Source: Megaustenia siamemsis (lineage: Eukaryota; Mollusca; Gastropoda; Stylommatophora; Ariophantidae). Taken from it: a DNA stretch of 64,000 nt. The stretch lies in the NCBI GenBank assembly GCA_032433765.1, contig JAVIAB010000156.1:84799015-84863014 (forward strand). The letters are read 5' to 3'. The first letter of the stretch is position 1. Every line of letters starts with the position of its first letter. Below, piece by piece: positions 20,030-31,649 of the stretch. The position numbers were made by a program, and so were the translations under genes. The notes beneath the pieces are model-generated. The model had not been told where the DNA came from. It did not search any database and saw only the letters and a list, made by a program, of their open reading frames with translations.

Positions 20030-21655
20030 AGTTCTGACTCCAACTAGCCACTCTACAGCACTCTCATACGTCAACCAATCACTCTACAACACTCTCATTC
20101 ATCAGCAAATAACTCTACAACACTCTCATACATCAACCAGTCACTCCACAACACTCTTATACGTCAACAAAACGCTCTACAACACTCTCATACGTCAATT
20201 AATTATTCTACAACACTCTCATACATCAACAAATCACTCTACCTTACTCTCATACGTCAACCAATCACTCTACAACACTCTTATACGTCAACCAGTCATT
20301 CTACAATATTCTCATACATCAACCAGTCATTCTACAACACTCTCATACGTCAACCAATCACTCTACAACACTCTCATACGTCAACATATCACTCTACAAC
20401 ACTCTTATACATCCACCAATCACTCTACAGCACTCTCATACGTCAACCTATCACTCTACAACACTCTTATACATCCACCAATCACTCTACAACACTCTTA
20501 TACATCCACCAATCACTATACAGCACTCTCATACGTCAACCTATCACTCTACAACACTCTTATACATCCACCAATCACTCTACAAACACTCTTATACATC
20601 CACCAATCACTCTACAACACTCTTATACATCCACCAATCACTCTACAACACTCATTCGCCAACAAATCACTCTACAACACTTTCATACGTCAACGAATCA
20701 CTATACAACACTCTCATTCGTCAACCAATCATTCTACAACACTCTCTTACGTCAACCAGTCACTCTACAACACTCTCATACGTCAACCTATCACTCTACA
20801 ACACTCTCGTACGTCAACCTATCACTCTATTACACTCTTATACATCCACCAATCACTCTACAACACTCTTATACATCCACCAATCATCTACAACACTCTC
20901 TTACGTCAAGCAGTCACTCTACAACACTCATTTGCCAACAAATCACTCTACAACACTCATTCGCCAACAAATCACTATACAACACTCATTCGCCAACAAA
21001 TCACTATACAACACTCATTCGCCAACAAATCACTATACAACACTCATTCGCCAACAAATCACTCTACAACACTTATTCGCCAACAAATCACTCTACAACA
21101 CTCATTCGCCAACAAATCACTATACAACACTCATTCGCCAACAAATCACTCTACAACACTCATACATCCACCAATCATTCTACAACACTCTTATACGTCA
21201 AACAATCAGTCTACAGCACTCTAATATGTCAGCCAATCATTCTACTACAACACTCCTATATGTCAACCAATCAGTCTACAACACTCTCATACGTCAACCA
21301 GTCATTCTACAACACCCTCATTCGTCAACCAATCATTCTACAACACTCATACTCTAACCAAACACTCTACAACACTCATACTCTAACTAAACACTCTACA
21401 ACACTCATACTCTAATTAAACACTCTACAACACTCATACTCTAACCGAACACTCTACAACACTCATACTCTAACCAACACTCTACAACACTCTTACTCTA
21501 ACTAAACACTCTACAACACTCATACTCTAACTAAACACTCTACAACACTCATACTCTAACTAAACACTCTACAACACTCATACTCTAACTAAACACTCTA
21601 CAACACTCATACTCTAACTAAACACTCTACAACACTCATAATCTAACCAATCACT
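20030..21655. repeat. 29-31-bp minisatellite with three unit subtypes
   Basis: Unit CAACCAATCACTCTACAACA plus CTCTCATACGT (31 bp) dominates at 20030-20640. A 29-bp subtype ending ACTCATTCGC dominates at 20930-21150, and a 29-bp subtype CTCTAACTAAACACTCTACA dominates at 21340-21650. The 401-codon frame (20019-21224) and others follow from the lack of stops in the unit and are not evidence of a protein. Confidence 0.95.
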
Positions 21656-21782
21656 CTAGAAATTTTCCAGAAAGACTTCGCTACTCTCTGTCACGTGACA
21701 ACATGGACACGACCGGATAGGTCAAAGAACGAGTTAAATTAACGGCTTTTGTAAAGAAGAGAAATAATAAAAGTGCTCAGCC

Positions 21783-21975
21783 AGAAAGAACATTGGTACA
21801 CACACAAGAATTTGCTGCTCACGACATGAGATGGCATCTATAGAAAGAACATTGGTATAACCAAAAGAAATACTGTCCAAGACACGAAATGACATCTAGT
21901 AGAAAGGACATTGGTACAAATATTAGAATGTACAGCCAGAAGACATGAGATGGCATCTAGAAAGAACATTAATAC
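21783..21975. repeat. About 59-bp repeat, three copies, array A
   Basis: AGAAAGAACATTGGTACA followed by GACATGAGATGGCATCTA recurs three times. Related copies are at 23060-23175. A short (CT)n run follows at 21975-21995. Confidence 0.75.
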
Positions 21976-21995
21976 TCTCTCTCTCTCTCTCTCGC

Positions 21996-23059
21996 GTTCA
22001 GGACTCAATCAAAGTAAGGATTCCAGACTCTCATATGAAGTCAGCTGTCAGGCTAAGTGTGTTGATCGCCCCCACAGACAGAACATCACAATTAGAGTCT
22101 GTCAGATCCACTCTGACTGAACACCCGTTAATACGTTGCACTGTGTTCTGCGCCAGTGGCCCAGTGCATCCGATTTCAGCCAGCATTTTTTCAGGTTTGC
22201 TTTCCTTAGCCTTTGATTGTCCCCAATCTTCCTGCAAGGCAGCAGTTGATCTTTTCTGTCGGGGGATTCTGCCCTTAGATGGTCGGCCTTCCCAGGTTTA
22301 CGAGCACCATCTGCCCGAGTCACTAGAGGTGACTAACACAGACATGCGACTTGTAATATGAGGAAACTGCAACAAGGAACACATTTCATGCATAGCCTTC
22401 ATTTGTTCCCGCCGCCTATCCCCATATACCGGTAAGTCACGTCCTCTTGAAAATGATGATCATCGTAGCACTTGATGATGTTAGGCCATCGTTGATGACT
22501 CCAATTCCGAACATATAGACACACAGTTAGTCGTCAATTATTCTTGTTGCACATCAAACAGCAGACCGTAAGATTTGCGCACGGCCGGTTTAGGGAACCA
22601 ATACGATGACGTAGGACACAATGTCGCCAAACTCATAATCTCGATACCTTTAGACTTATGTCTGATTACTCAAGTGTAAACAGTCTACGACGAACAATAC
22701 ACGAAGCAACTTCCCCAAAGAGACAAAACTGCGACTGACGAAGTAGTTTACATTAATGTGTAACGTGGAAATAACTTGCGTCAAAGAATCCCAATAACGG
22801 TCTTGAACAGCACTAATGTGACGTAAATCACAGATCTAGTCTAGACGGAGGAATGTCTCACTCACAACACTTGATTCGTCAAAAAACGGACTGTTGTCGA
22901 CCTACGACCTCGCCTTAGCAACACAGATGTATCAAGCATATCATCATTTTGACTTTTACGCAGAAAAGTGCAATGAAGATCCGAAATTAATCAGACCTTG
23001 GGTGCATTTTCTGCAGCGATCGAGAGGACGTGGACTAGATCCGCCATCTTGGAAACGGA
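21996..23059. other. Gene-free complex sequence
   Basis: Mixed-composition DNA of normal complexity. The frames at 21945-22361 (plus) and 22102-22323 (minus) overlap on opposite strands. The minus-strand peptide QRLRKANLKKCWLKSDALG has a transposon-like basic character but I cannot place it. No RNA gene signal is seen. Confidence 0.4.
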
Positions 23060-23175
23060 AGTCCACATTAATACAAATGCAGGAATGTGCTGCTCCAAGA
23101 CATAAGATAACATCTAGAACGAACATTAATACAAACACAAGTATGTGCTGCTCCAAAACACTAGAAGACATTTGA
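23060..23175. repeat. About 59-bp repeat, two copies, array B
   Basis: ATTAATACAAATGCAGGAATGT and GTGCTGCTCCAAGACATAAG words recur twice and match array A (21783-21975) with substitutions. Confidence 0.65.
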
Positions 23176-23389
23176 CCGTTTATGCTGGTGGCAGTTGACA
23201 TTCCTAATACACAAACACTGAGACAGAATTCGTGTAATTCGATCATCATTTTTTTTTCCCTGTAACAGAGAAATCTATGATTGTTGTAGTAATTTGTTGA
23301 TACTTGATATGTTTTATTGGTATTACGTCTCTACCTCTTTTTGTCTCTCTTAGATATTTAACATGTCTGTGTTTTTTCATTCTGATAAG

Positions 23390-24370
23390 TACATTTGTAT
23401 CTTTCATTGGGATAAGTAACATGAGTGTCTTTCATTGTAATAAGTAACATTTGTGTCTTTCATTGGGATAAGTAACATGAGTGTCTTTAATTGTGATAAG
23501 TAACATTTGTATCTTTCATTGTGATAAGTAGCATAGTGTCTTTAATTGTGATAAGTAACATTTGTGTCTTTCATTGTGATAAGTAGCATGAGTGTCTTTC
23601 ATTGTAATAAGTAACATGTGTGTCTTTCATTGTGATAAATAACTTTTGTGTCTTTCATTGTGATAAGTAACATTTGTGTCTTTCATTGTGATAAGTAGCA
23701 TGAGTGTCTTTCATTGTGATAAGTAACATGTGTGTCTTTCATTGTAATAAATAACTTTTGTGTCTTTCATTGTGATAAGTAACATGATGTCTTTCATTGT
23801 GATAAGTAACATGAGTGTCTTTCATTGTGATAAGTAGCATGAGTGTCTTTCATTGTGATAAGTAACATGAGTGTCTTTCATTGTGATAAGTAGCATGAGT
23901 GTCTTTCATTGTGTAATAAGTACATGATTGTCTTTCATTGTGATAAGTAGCATGAGTGTCTTTCATTGTGATAAGTAGCATGAGTGTCTTTAATTGTGAT
24001 GAGTAACATTTGTGTCTTTCATTGTGATAAGTAGCATGAGTGTCTTTCATTGTGATAAGTAGCATGAGTGTCTTTAATTGTGATGAGTAACATTTGTGTC
24101 TTTCATTGTGATAAGTAACATGAGTGTATTTCATTGTGATAAGTAACATTTGTGTCTTTCATTGTGATGAGTAACATGAGTGTATTTCATTGTGATAAGT
24201 AACATGAGTGTATTTCATTGTGATAATAACATGAGTGTCTTTCATTGTGATAAGTAGCATGAGTGTATTTCATTGTGATAATTAACATGAGTGTCTTTCA
24301 TTGTGATAAGTAGCATGAGTGTCTTTCATTGTGATAAGTAACATGAATGTCTTTCTTTCATTGTGATGAG
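23390..24370. repeat. 29-bp minisatellite, about 34 copies
   Basis: Unit TTCATTGTGATAAGTAACAT followed by GAGTGTCTT. Variants include TAGCATGAGTG and AACATTTGTG. A few copies have 1-bp indels. Confidence 0.95.
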
Positions 24371-24774
24371 CGACAAACGCCTGATGTGTCCATGCCATAT
24401 TTATTCATGATTCAACTGGACAATCTCGAGGAAACATTTAAAATGAATACAACAGCACAATTAGTTTAGGATCACATCATGAGTATAGAAAACGATGGTC
24501 AGTACTAGGTGGCAGTCTTCACGGCCGCTTGAAACCAAGCCTGGAAACACGTTACGCTCCACAACTATCTTGCTAATGTTTACTGTAGCTCTAACAATAA
24601 TGTTCACACACAAGTCCTGTTGTGGGCTATAACTAAATATACTGCTCTAGCTTGTGATCTGTAATTGGACCTGTGCTAACATCTTATCTATCTCCACTGG
24701 TGGTCGACATACTCTGCTCGTCTCTTCAACGATGTGTCGCGGGGCGTACTTACTTTCAGCCTTTCTGCTGCAAT
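24371..24774. other. Gene-free complex sequence
   Basis: Nothing recognisable between two arrays. Confidence 0.45.
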
Positions 24775-25395
24775 CTATATGTTGTTGTTGAAAATTATTT
24801 ACAATATAATAATAGAATCTATATGTTGTTGTTGAAAATTATTTACAATATAATAATAGAATCTATATGTTGTTGTTGAAAAATAAAAAGAATATAATAA
24901 TAGAATCTATATGTTGTTGTTGAAAATTATTTACATATAATAATAGAATCTATATGTTGTTGTTGAAAATTATTTACAATATAATAATAGAATCTATATG
25001 TTGTTTTTGAAAAATAAAAAGAATATAATAATAGAATCTATATGTTGTTGTTGGAAAATATTTAGAATATAATAATAGAATCTATATGTTGTTGTTGAAA
25101 ATAAAAAGAATATAATAATAGAATCTATATGTTGTTGTTGGAAAATATTTAGAATATAATAATAGAATCTATATGTTGTTGTTGAAAATAAAAAGAATAT
25201 AATAATAGAATCTATATGTTGTTGTTGAAAAATATTTAGAATATAATAATAGAATCTATATGTTGTTGTTGAAAAATATTTAGAATATAATAATAGAATC
25301 TATATGTTGTTGTTGAAAATTATTTAGAATATAATAATAGAATCTATATGTTGTTGTTGAAAAATAAAAAATATAATAATAGAATCTATATAATC
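24775..25395. repeat. 44-bp minisatellite, about 14 copies
   Basis: Unit contains AATCTATATGTTGTTGTTGA followed by AAATTATTTACAATATAATAATAG, with a subtype carrying AAATAAAAAG in place of AATTATTTAC. A (CT)n run follows at 25398-25440. Confidence 0.94.
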
Positions 25396-25440
25396 GATCT
25401 CTCTCTCTCTCTCTCCCACTCTCACTGTGTCTTTCTCTCT

Positions 25441-26480
25441 ATCTACTCAAGGGGGGATGAGCTACTAGTTCTTATATAATGGCCACTCGTATCAACCCCC
25501 CCCCCCTTTTTGGTCATTAATATGCTAACAGAATTCCTTTCTCTACGCCTACACGTTTCGGTGTATACTCCTGACTGACCTCGACTAAGTGTCTGTCCGC
25601 CCACACTGTCTAGTCAACTAACCGCGGCCCATTTTTCTGTGAAATATTAAGCCCATTTCATCTTTAATTTTACCCAGCACTGCTATAATTGTTCTTTATC
25701 AAGCCAGATAACTAAGTACCTCCTTCCCTGCTCTCCATGTCAGCTAAATTGTAATTGTTGATTTGTTATGAATGTCTTCAATATTTTTATTGTCGCAAAG
25801 ATTTGTGATTGCTGACTCATATGTGGAGTTCTTCTTCAGTCCTCATGTCGGATTATGTTCTAAGTATTGATTCATGAATGGAAGTTTTCATTCTTCTTGT
25901 CGCATTATGTTCTAAGTGTTGATTCGTGAATGGAAGTTCTTCAAATCTACTTGTCAGGTTAAGCTCTAATTTTTATTCGTTCTCAGAAATCTTCAAACTG
26001 CACGCCAATTGCCATCGAGGACTACAGAGTTGTTAAGATTTTCGTTCTAATTTTTTAATTGGTTTTTGAGCTTTCTTTACCCGCAGACAGCCAGCTGATA
26101 CTCATTCTGTAATATCAATGCGCATCCTATACTTGTATGACGTGGAACTACTTTCTCACAAACAGTAAACACTTCTCCAATTCAACTTAAGAAAATCAGA
26201 GATTCGCTTTGACCTGACGCGGATCACACAGACCAAGGCTAATGTTGCTAGACCGCTGACGATAAAAGACCGAGAAAACCAAAAGATGTTGCTTCTAAAT
26301 ATTTTTCAAACATTTTTCAACTTTGCTGACGTTTTCCTGAAAATAAATATAGGTGAATATATGTCACACTAAACAATAAAGTCCAAATGTCATTTCATGC
26401 CATTTTTACAAGATAGAAATGTTGACATGTTTGGAAAGATTTGTTTCTTCACATTTCCGAAAGTTGCTGATATCGTAGAT
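25441..26480. other. Non-coding DNA downstream of the minus-strand GIMAP gene
   Basis: No repeats or ORFs of note. A near-duplicate ATTATGTTCTAAGTRTTGATTC word occurs at about 25851 and 25905. TTTATT at 25972-25977 (AATAAA on the minus strand) could be a polyadenylation signal for the GIMAP gene, giving a 3' UTR of about 500 nt. Confidence 0.5.
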
Positions 26481-26659
26481 TATCCTTTCATGCGAAAGCT
26501 AGCAATAACGAGGGGAACAAAGATGGCATAGAAACACATGAGCTCTACTAGTCTAGAGCTATACGGCTCCTGAGATTCGCCACCACCATCTGGTTCTCTC
26601 TTTGGGGACAGCGAAATAGTTTTGGCTGGAAGGCTGTCCACAAATATTTTGCGTTTGGC

Positions 26660-26780
26660 ATTCTCCAGTTTGCCATCATTATTCTCCAGTTTGCTATCAT
26701 TATTCTCCAGTTTGCCATCATTATTCTCCAGTTTGCCATCATTATTCTCCAGTTTGCCATTATTACTCTCCGGTTTGCAA
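26660..26780 (-). repeat. 21-bp in-gene repeat (GKLENND heptads), about 6 copies
   Basis: On the minus strand, GGCAAACTGGAGAATAATGA T repeats with a 21-bp period. In the frame that leads to the hydrophobic tail it encodes GKLENND; in the upstream frame it reads MANWRIM. The exact heptad length suggests a helical or coiled-coil spacer. Confidence 0.9.
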
Positions 26781-26829
26781 TCGATTTTCTCCGGTGTGTG
26801 CGTTCAGAGTTCCGTAATCTGACATTAGA

Positions 26830-26925
26830 ATTTTCCAATCTGAGCTGAGCACTTTCCAATCCGAGCTGAGCACTTTCCAATCTGAGCTGAGCACTTTCCA
26901 ATCTGAGCTGAGCACTTTCCAATCT
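26830..26925 (-). repeat. 21-bp in-gene repeat (RLESAQL heptads), about 5 copies
   Basis: On the minus strand, AGATTGGAAAGTGCTCAGCT C repeats with a 21-bp period and encodes RLESAQL heptads. It lies just before the second, unrelated 21-bp array in the same gene. Confidence 0.9.
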
Positions 26926-27896
26926 GCGGCTCTGTAAATCGATCAAAGTCCGAATTCTAGATTCATTGACGTAGATCTTCAACAGAAGATGGTCAACCAG
27001 CTTCGTGCCACCATCTTCACCCTGTAACCACTTCTCAACTCCTGAAGCTCTGAGGATATTTCCTGGATCTCATCGTAGTTTTTCTGAAGCTCGTCTATGC
27101 TGTCATCTTGGTTGCGTTTGCCCAACTCATTCATACGCCGAGTTAAGTCGTCCAGAACATTCTCCGTGTGTAGGGCAAGACCTGGCATCTTACCCATCAC
27201 AACCAGTTTGTGCCGGCCCGTCTCAGCTTTCTTGAAATCCGTTAGCGTGTATGGTGGGCTGGCTAGTTTCATGCTGTCGACTACTGCCAAGAGTTGCTTC
27301 ACCTGTTTCATCTTCTTCTCATTGTCCTTGGTTCTGTTGTCGAAAAGAACACACCGTTTGTGACACTCATCAAACAGAGAACGTGCACCCCCGACCTGCG
27401 CGTCACACCAGCTTTCAAAGGTCATCGACTCCTCCTCCGCGTCCTTATCAAACAGATCACCATGAGTCATCACGATGACGCCATGACTTCTGATAACATC
27501 ATTGCCAAAAATCATCTTGACCACCCTCACTGTCTCCCTCTCCTGTTCTGTCATGCGGACGCCATATTTCATAACAATGATTATAGCGTCAAAACGATGA
27601 CAGATCAACGAGAGGGCGTCTCCCACCAAATCATTCATTGACTGTCCATCTTCTGTGACGTCAGTGCTCGTATCCCCCAGACCTGGATCATCGACAACCT
27701 CAAGTGCCACACCTTCCACTGTCGCTCTTCCTACTCTGACGTCATGGCTAATCGTGGACGAGGTGCTGCGGGGTGTAAATTCTCTACTACCAAGAATAGC
27801 ATTTCCTGTTGAACTTTTCCCATTTCCGGTACGTCCCACTAGCAGATATCTCTGTCCAATAAACGCGTCGCTGGAAACGTCAGCCATCTTGGAAAT

Positions 27897-27930
27897 CTTG
27901 TAAATAAAAACAAAAAATAAATGTACTTAG
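27897..27930 (-). promoter_or_regulatory. Candidate 3' splice site before the minus-strand GIMAP start codon
   Basis: On the minus strand a T-rich tract ending TTTTTATTTACAAG (AG at 27898-27897) lies 9 nt before the ATG. The intact paralog has the same arrangement (TTCTTACTTCTAG, then 8 nt, then ATG), so a 5'-UTR intron is likely in both genes. Confidence 0.5.
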
Positions 27931-28236
27931 AATAAAGCAAAGTTTGATTGACAGGATTGTAGGTGTGGTCAGGCCAAATAAAATTAATAACATAATTTAA
28001 AAGGTAAATATTGAAAAATGGATCTGGCCAAACAGGCAGGTAAGTCGAGCGAGATAAAAAAAAAACACACACTTGATATACGTCATAAGAAAATTAAAAC
28101 AAAGACATTTGTTATCGGAAAATCAGATGTAATAATATTAATGACACATTTGTTAGCACATATATATTTAAAGGATAGTACATTTATATACAATAAATTA
28201 GAGTGTAGACAATAAGGCAGAAGCCGTTAGAGGTAA
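27931..28236. other. AT-rich upstream DNA of the minus-strand GIMAP gene
   Basis: Probably intron or 5' flank. I could not identify a donor or first exon with confidence. Confidence 0.4.
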
Positions 28237-28455
28237 GAGCGTTGATAGCTCAGTGGTTCTCAACTTCTAAGAACAAGAGTTCGTGCTCGGTCGTGATCGA
28301 CGGATAGTTCGAACAGCTTTAAGTGGGCAACTGATTTTTTTTTCTGGAAGAAAGAAAGCAGCACTGGTGTAATACCGACCAGGAAGGTCTACAATAAAAA
28401 TATGGTCAAAACACCATATTCATTTAAAACGTCACCAGGTGTGGTGACGAGGTTT
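28237..28455 (+). mobile_element. SINE-1, diverged plus-strand copy
   Basis: The head GTTGATAGCTCAGTGGTTCT gives an A box, and a decayed B-box region (TAGTTCGAACAG) follows. The body aligns with SINE-1 (GTGTAATACCGACCA, GGAAGGTCTACAATAAAAAT, AACACCATATTC, GGTGTGGTGACGAGG). High divergence indicates an old insertion. Confidence 0.7.
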
Positions 28456-29640
28456 TTTATATTGTTTCTTACTAACGCAGATAGAGTGAGAACGTACAGT
28501 CGGACAGACAGGTAGCCTGGCATATAAATAGGCAGGCAAATAGGTAGCATGGCATAGAAACAGACATAAAGATACAGTCAGACAGACAGGGAGATACATT
28601 TAAACACATACAATTACAAACAGAAAATATGACAATGCGACGCTATTTTACAATCGTTATTAACGAAGCCATATATTGACACCTGCACCTACATACAAAC
28701 CTGAGATAATGGTTGCACGATTCATGAGACCAAGCGGCAACAGCTACACAGTGAAACTGCTGCTACAAAACTATTTGATGAATGATCGTGAGGGTCTACA
28801 CAAATACGTACTTGAATCAAAAAGAGAGAGAGAATATAACGCGCGCTTTTCCCTTAAGAGCAAGTTCTCAGAAATGACGTCAGTTTCCTAGAAAAACCTT
28901 TGAGCCGGCCCAGCTGTATTGAAAACTCCAATAGGCCGCAGTTTACGTGTAGGCTAGTTGATATTTGAAGTAGGATATGGGTTACCTGTGAAAGTTGAAA
29001 CGTTCGCTTTGCTAGTTCAAGGTCATGACGTATGGATGGAACTGTCAACGATTTGGACGTCTGTTAGTGCAGACGTTTTCGGGAAAAGCATTAGTGAGAC
29101 TTTGTCATGACTGATACAGAAGTGTGACGTTTTAACACACCAGGAAATACCTGGCAATAGCAAATTCTGTACGTAAACATCACAATATACGATTTTAGTG
29201 GAGGAAACTCTTTATACAGAACTCTGTAACACTAGGCATTCTGATCGACAGAAGCGGCATCCTTGCTGAGCATATATTTCGGCCCCTCAGTTTCTTGACA
29301 ATCTAAGGATAGACCCACGGGCTTGTACCATGTTATTCTAGTGTTACTAATAGAAGCAGTGTAACATAGTTGTAACAATAACAGATGTTACCGGCTCCTC
29401 ATTAAGAATTCTCATTCTCGTGAATTAATTACCTTGGTCATCAACAGAATCAGGTAACTGGACCTTACAGTCACCGTTACTGTCTGGAACACTCGTTTAG
29501 TTTGACATCTCCACGTAGATTGTAGATACTGTAGTAGTAGTTGCTGCCACCTTCGTCCGCCTTACTAGGCGTGTTTGGCAAAACAGCAAACTGACAACTA
29601 AAATAAAGGTGGCAGTTTACAACACCTGCATAATTAGTTA
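28456..29640. other. Gene-free complex sequence
   Basis: Decayed GACA/CAGG repeats lie at 28500-28600. The 71-codon plus-strand frame at 28676-28891 starts with TTG and resembles nothing I know. No RNA or splice feature is supported. Confidence 0.4.
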
Positions 29641-29644
29641 CATG

Positions 29645-30090
29645 GCGGAGAATCATGGACAATTTATGCAAAGCAGGAAAGAGGGCTAAATGCATTCCAT
29701 ATGCGATGTCTGCGCCACATTCTTGGTATCACCTGAATGACAAAGTGACAAACGGGGAGGTCCTCACTCGCACAGACCTTCCGAACATCTACACGCTGCT
29801 CAAACAACGTAGGTTACGCTGGCGTGGCCACTTACACCGTATGAAAGATGACCGCACATACCGAAAAATATACTCTATGGACAACTAGGCAGATAACAAA
29901 AGAACTAGGAGGCGCCAAAAACTTCGATTTATGGACGTATGTAAACGTGACAAGAAGACTAAACATAAGCCCTGCAGCCTGGGAAGACGTAGCTGTAGAC
30001 CGCAATCTTTGGAAACACACTCTAAAGCTGCAACTGAAACGAGAAGCAGACAGATTCATAGAAACAGAGAATACACGGAGAAAGTAAAGA
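29645..30090 (+). mobile_element. LINE L-G 3' end
   Basis: Plus-strand fragments WYHLNDKVTNGEVLTRTDLP, LLKQRRLRWRGHLHRMKDDR and, in another frame, LNISPAAWEDVAVDRNLWKH are a common metazoan LINE C-terminal region. The two frames overlap at about 29850-29888, so at least one frameshift is present. The stop is at 30085-30087. This family is not otherwise represented here. Confidence 0.8.
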
Positions 30091-30127
30091 AAAAATAACC
30101 TGTCTTGGGGCGCTGCAAAATCTATAG

Positions 30128-31370
30128 TCAACTATAACTGACGGAGGCTACTATAGTCAACTATAACTGACAGCGGCTACTATAGTCAACTATAACTATA
30201 CAGGGGCTACTATAGTCAACTATAACTGACGGAGGCTACTATATAGTCACGTATAACTGACAGGGGCTACTATAGTCAACTATAACTGACGGAGGCTACT
30301 ATAGTCAACTATAACTGACAGCGCTACTATAGTCAACTATAACTGACGGAGGCTACTATAGTCAACTATAACTGACAGCGGCTACTATAGTCAACTAAAT
30401 AACTATACAGCGGTTACTATAGTCAACTATAACTGACAGGGGCTACTATAGTCAACTATAACTGACGGAGGCTACTATAGTCAACTATAACTGACAGCGC
30501 TACTATAGTCAACTATAAATGACGGAGGCTACTATAGTCAACTATACTGACAGCGGCTACTATAGTCAACTATAACTTACAAGCGGCTACTATAGTCAAC
30601 TATAACTGACAGAGGCTACTATAGTCAACTATAACTGACAGCGGCTACTATAGTCCAACTCAATTGACAGCGGCTACTATAGTCAACTATAACTGACAGC
30701 GGCTACTATAGTCCTAACTATAACTGACGGAGGCTACTATAGTCAACTATAACTGACAGGGCTACTATAGTCAACTATAACTGACGGAGGCTACTATAGT
30801 CAACTATAACTGACAGCGGCTACTATAGTCAACTATAACTGACGGAGGCTACTATAGTCAACTATAACTGACAGCGGCTACTATAGTTTACTATAACTGA
30901 CAGAGGGCTACTATAGTCAACTATAACTGACAGAAGGCTATACTATAGTCAACTATGACTGACAGAAGGCTACTATAGTCAACTATGACAGACAGAAGGC
31001 TACTATAGTCAACTATGACTGACAGAAGGCTACTATAGTCAACTATGACTGACAGAAGGCCTATACTATAGTCACCTATGACTGACAGAAGGCTACTATA
31101 GTCAACTATGACTGACAGAAGGCTACTATAGTCACCTATGACTGACAGAAGGCTACTATAGTCACCTATGACTGACAGAAGGCTACTATAGTCAACTATA
31201 CTGCCAGAAGGCTACTATAGTCACCTATGACTGACAGAATGCTACTATAGTCAACTATGACTGACAGAAGACTACTATAGTAACTTTGACTGACAGAATG
31301 CTACTATAGTCAACTATGACTGACAGAAGGCTACTATAGTCACCTATGACTGACAGAATGCTACTAAGTG
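30128..31370. repeat. 29-bp palindromic minisatellite, about 43 copies
   Basis: Unit TATAGTCAACTATAACTGAC followed by AGCGGCTAC. Each unit contains TATAGT-CA-ACTATA, a perfect inverted repeat with a 2-nt centre, so every unit can form a hairpin or cruciform arm. Two subtypes occur: CTATAACTGACRG(A/C)GG on the left and CTATGACTGACAGAAGG from about 30940 on. Confidence 0.95.
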
Positions 31371-31374
31371 TAGA

Positions 31375-31560
31375 ATACTATGGTCACGTCAAAGGGCTCA
31401 AGAAGGCTAAATCACTATTGGAAAGTATGGTTCCTGGGCGATGAGACAGGGGAACACCAAGAGGAAGGCGGTTACAAGACATTGAAAAGACCTTGAACTT
31501 GACAACAGAAGAAAATCTAGAAAGAGATCCATTGTGCAACCTTCATCTTCTTAAATGACA
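31375..31560 (+). mobile_element. LINE C-terminal relic
   Basis: The plus-strand frame encodes YYGHVKGLKKAKSLLESMVP, then PRGRRLQDIEKTLNLTTEEN and ERDPLCNLHLLK before a stop. This fits a LINE 3' coding end (GHVxR, GxPRRRW, DI). Short and decayed. It directly adjoins the 29-bp array. Confidence 0.6.
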
Positions 31561-31649
31561 CATCAGTCCATGTGATCTCTACACGTCATTATCTTGACCA
31601 ACATGTTAATAGTTTACTTCCTAATCTAAGTTTAGTCTAAAAATCATTC

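Larger units (their letters stand above)
26481..27887 (-). pseudogene. GIMAP/AIG1-type GTPase gene with two frameshifts
   Basis: Single coding exon on the minus strand, ATG at 27885-27887. The first 302-codon frame is a clear AIG1 GTPase domain: G1 GRTGNGKSS (residues 18-26), G3 DDPGL (66-70), the GIMAP conserved box VMKYGVRMTEQERETV (105-120), G4-like MTHGD (140-144) and FDN (182-184). That frame stops at 26979. A one-base change near 27031-27040 opens a frame whose residues (LQGEDGGTKLVDHLLLKI) align with the intact paralog (LETEDEGTNCTGQLKLQI at 39806-39859). A second shift, in a short (CA)n run at 26794-26801, opens a frame of GKLENND repeats and a hydrophobic tail (LMCFYAIFVPLVIASF) ending in TAA at 26481-26483. 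The architecture then matches the paralog: GTPase, helical region, C-terminal anchor. Indels may be real decay or assembly errors in low-complexity DNA. If real, the product is a 302-residue protein without the anchor. The family is linked to immunity and cell survival; substrate GTP. Confidence 0.88.

Noticed and set aside
20019..21224. 401-codon ORF of Ser/Thr/His-rich repeats
   Set aside because: It follows the 29-31-bp array from end to end. Unit length is not a multiple of three, so the frame changes meaning in each copy.
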